Positions 63,575 to 64,000 of a stretch of 64,000 nucleotides of DNA are shown here, one piece after another. The notes beneath the pieces are model-generated. The model searched no databases. It had not been told where the DNA came from and was given only the letters and a program-made list of their open reading frames with translations. The stretch covers positions 1,178,001-1,242,000 of the forward strand of contig JAHLKI010000002.1 of the NCBI GenBank assembly GCA_025602905.1. The letters run 5' to 3'. This DNA comes from Phlyctochytrium arcticum. Lineage: Eukaryota > Chytridiomycota > Chytridiomycetes > Chytridiales > Chytridiaceae. The translations under genes and the position numbers were made by a program. The first letter of the stretch is position 1; each line of letters starts with the position of its first letter.

Positions 63575-64000
63575 TTAGAAGGTATGTGTACGCATGTGTT
63601 CCTGATGCCCAGACTCCCATGAAGCAATTGTGGATACCCATAGCGCTGTAAGTCGAGCTATAGTTGCAGTCATTTTGGGCGGAGGGGACGCTTCAATAAA
63701 CTCTTCTACATTGAGTGGTCTCAGTAACCGTAGGTTGGCAAAAGATGTTGGGCGGCTCAATTGGACATAAAGAGAGACAAAGTCGCATTTCGCTGGAGCC
63801 CCTCCCATCTCGTGCCTTCCATACAGCCCGACAACTGCAATTGTGAGAGTTTTTCCTTGGGACTTGTAATCCGTAATGACAAAACCCGGTGTGCAAGGCA
63901 GTCCGTTTCTCGAGCACGTCTCTTTCCGCCGGGTATTCATCACGGTATAAGGCACTCTGGTTGTTATGGAGGGTATCAGGATGGTGCCAGGAGGCAGGTT
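63575..64000 (-). CDS. PIF1-like helicase C-terminus, probably Helitron-derived (partial)
   Basis: The frame is open past the window edge; it enters from beyond 64000 as NLPPGTILIPSITTRVPYTV and ends at 63575. It contains GFVITDYKSQGKTLTIAVV, the C-terminal helicase motif with D/HKSQG-x-TL, and then FVSLYVQLSRPTSFANLRLL followed by IEASPPPKM. The Y-V-x-L-S-R segment with a following L-R-P is typical of PIF1/RecD-type helicases that form the C-terminus of Helitron Rep-Hel proteins. ITDYKSQG in place of ITVHKSQG is as seen in many fungal Helitron copies. A host PIF1 helicase is less likely given the repeat-rich setting. The N-terminal Rep part lies outside the window. Confidence 0.7.
   Translation of the reverse strand, partial: NLPPGTILIPSITTRVPYTVMNTRRKETCSRNGLPCTPGFVITDYKSQGKTLTIAVVGLYGRHEMGGAPAKCDFVSLYVQLSRPTSFANLRLLRPLNVEEFIEASPPPKMTATIARLTALWVSTIASWESGHQEHMRTHTF

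Overview
This window looks like nuclear DNA of a fungus. The genes have short GT-AG introns of about 42-100 nt. A Zn2Cys6 regulator of the Ert1/Rds2 type lies beside a PHD-finger gene of the Rco1 type and a LisH-WD40 gene of the TBL1/SIF2 type, and the repeats are typical fungal families (chromodomain Gypsy, Copia, hAT, MULE, PIF/Harbinger). I cannot fix the phylum from sequence alone; a basidiomycete or an early-diverging fungus both fit. I recognise no rRNA or tRNA gene and no CRISPR array.

Layout. (1) About 1-15.7 kb is compact host DNA: importin beta-1 (-), ribosomal protein eL28 (+), an unrecognised helical protein (-), an Rco1-like double-PHD protein (-), an Ert1-like zinc-cluster factor (+) and a TBL1/SIF2-like WD40 protein (+). 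(2) 16.4-17.8 kb holds a truncated FAR1-like gene that ends in a near-perfect 67-bp hairpin, followed by tandem repeats. (3) 17.5-30 kb is an unusual block. It has small genes, mostly without introns: a stand-alone response-regulator receiver, a tyrosine recombinase, a small helix-turn-helix-like protein, a protein with family-A (TV-Pol-like) polymerase motifs, and several orphans. A recurring TTATCGATAA palindrome and two copies of a TGTACA-rich inverted-repeat module 9.66 kb apart mark the same block. A chromodomain Gypsy 3' end, an unrecognised spliced gene and a 212-bp MITE sit inside it. I read the block as a decayed integrated virus-like or plasmid-like element (polinton-like virus/virophage type); this is inference.

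(4) 30.4-33.2 kb is a two-gene PIF/Harbinger transposon (DDE transposase plus Myb/SANT-like partner). (5) 33.98-35.08 kb is a 1.1-kb element with ~100-bp terminal inverted repeats, followed by LTR fragments. (6) 37.35-43.66 kb is a Copia element (-) with most of RT deleted, split by a 2,976-bp hAT element. (7) 43.67-61 kb is a Gypsy element (-) split twice. A 3,184-bp MULE (56893-60076) sits in gag with a perfect 8-bp target duplication. A 10.2-kb element (44099-54303) sits in RNase H; it has its own terminal inverted repeats and a 6-bp duplication, and removing it restores the RNase H frame.

The 10.2-kb element is the most interesting object here. It carries two genes on one strand: a DDE-type transposase with a complete DEDDy 3'-5' exonuclease inside its catalytic core, and a ~1,000-residue protein of no family I recognise. 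Both are lightly broken in this copy. The window ends in the C-terminus of a PIF1-type helicase (63575 to beyond 64000), probably from a Helitron-like element.
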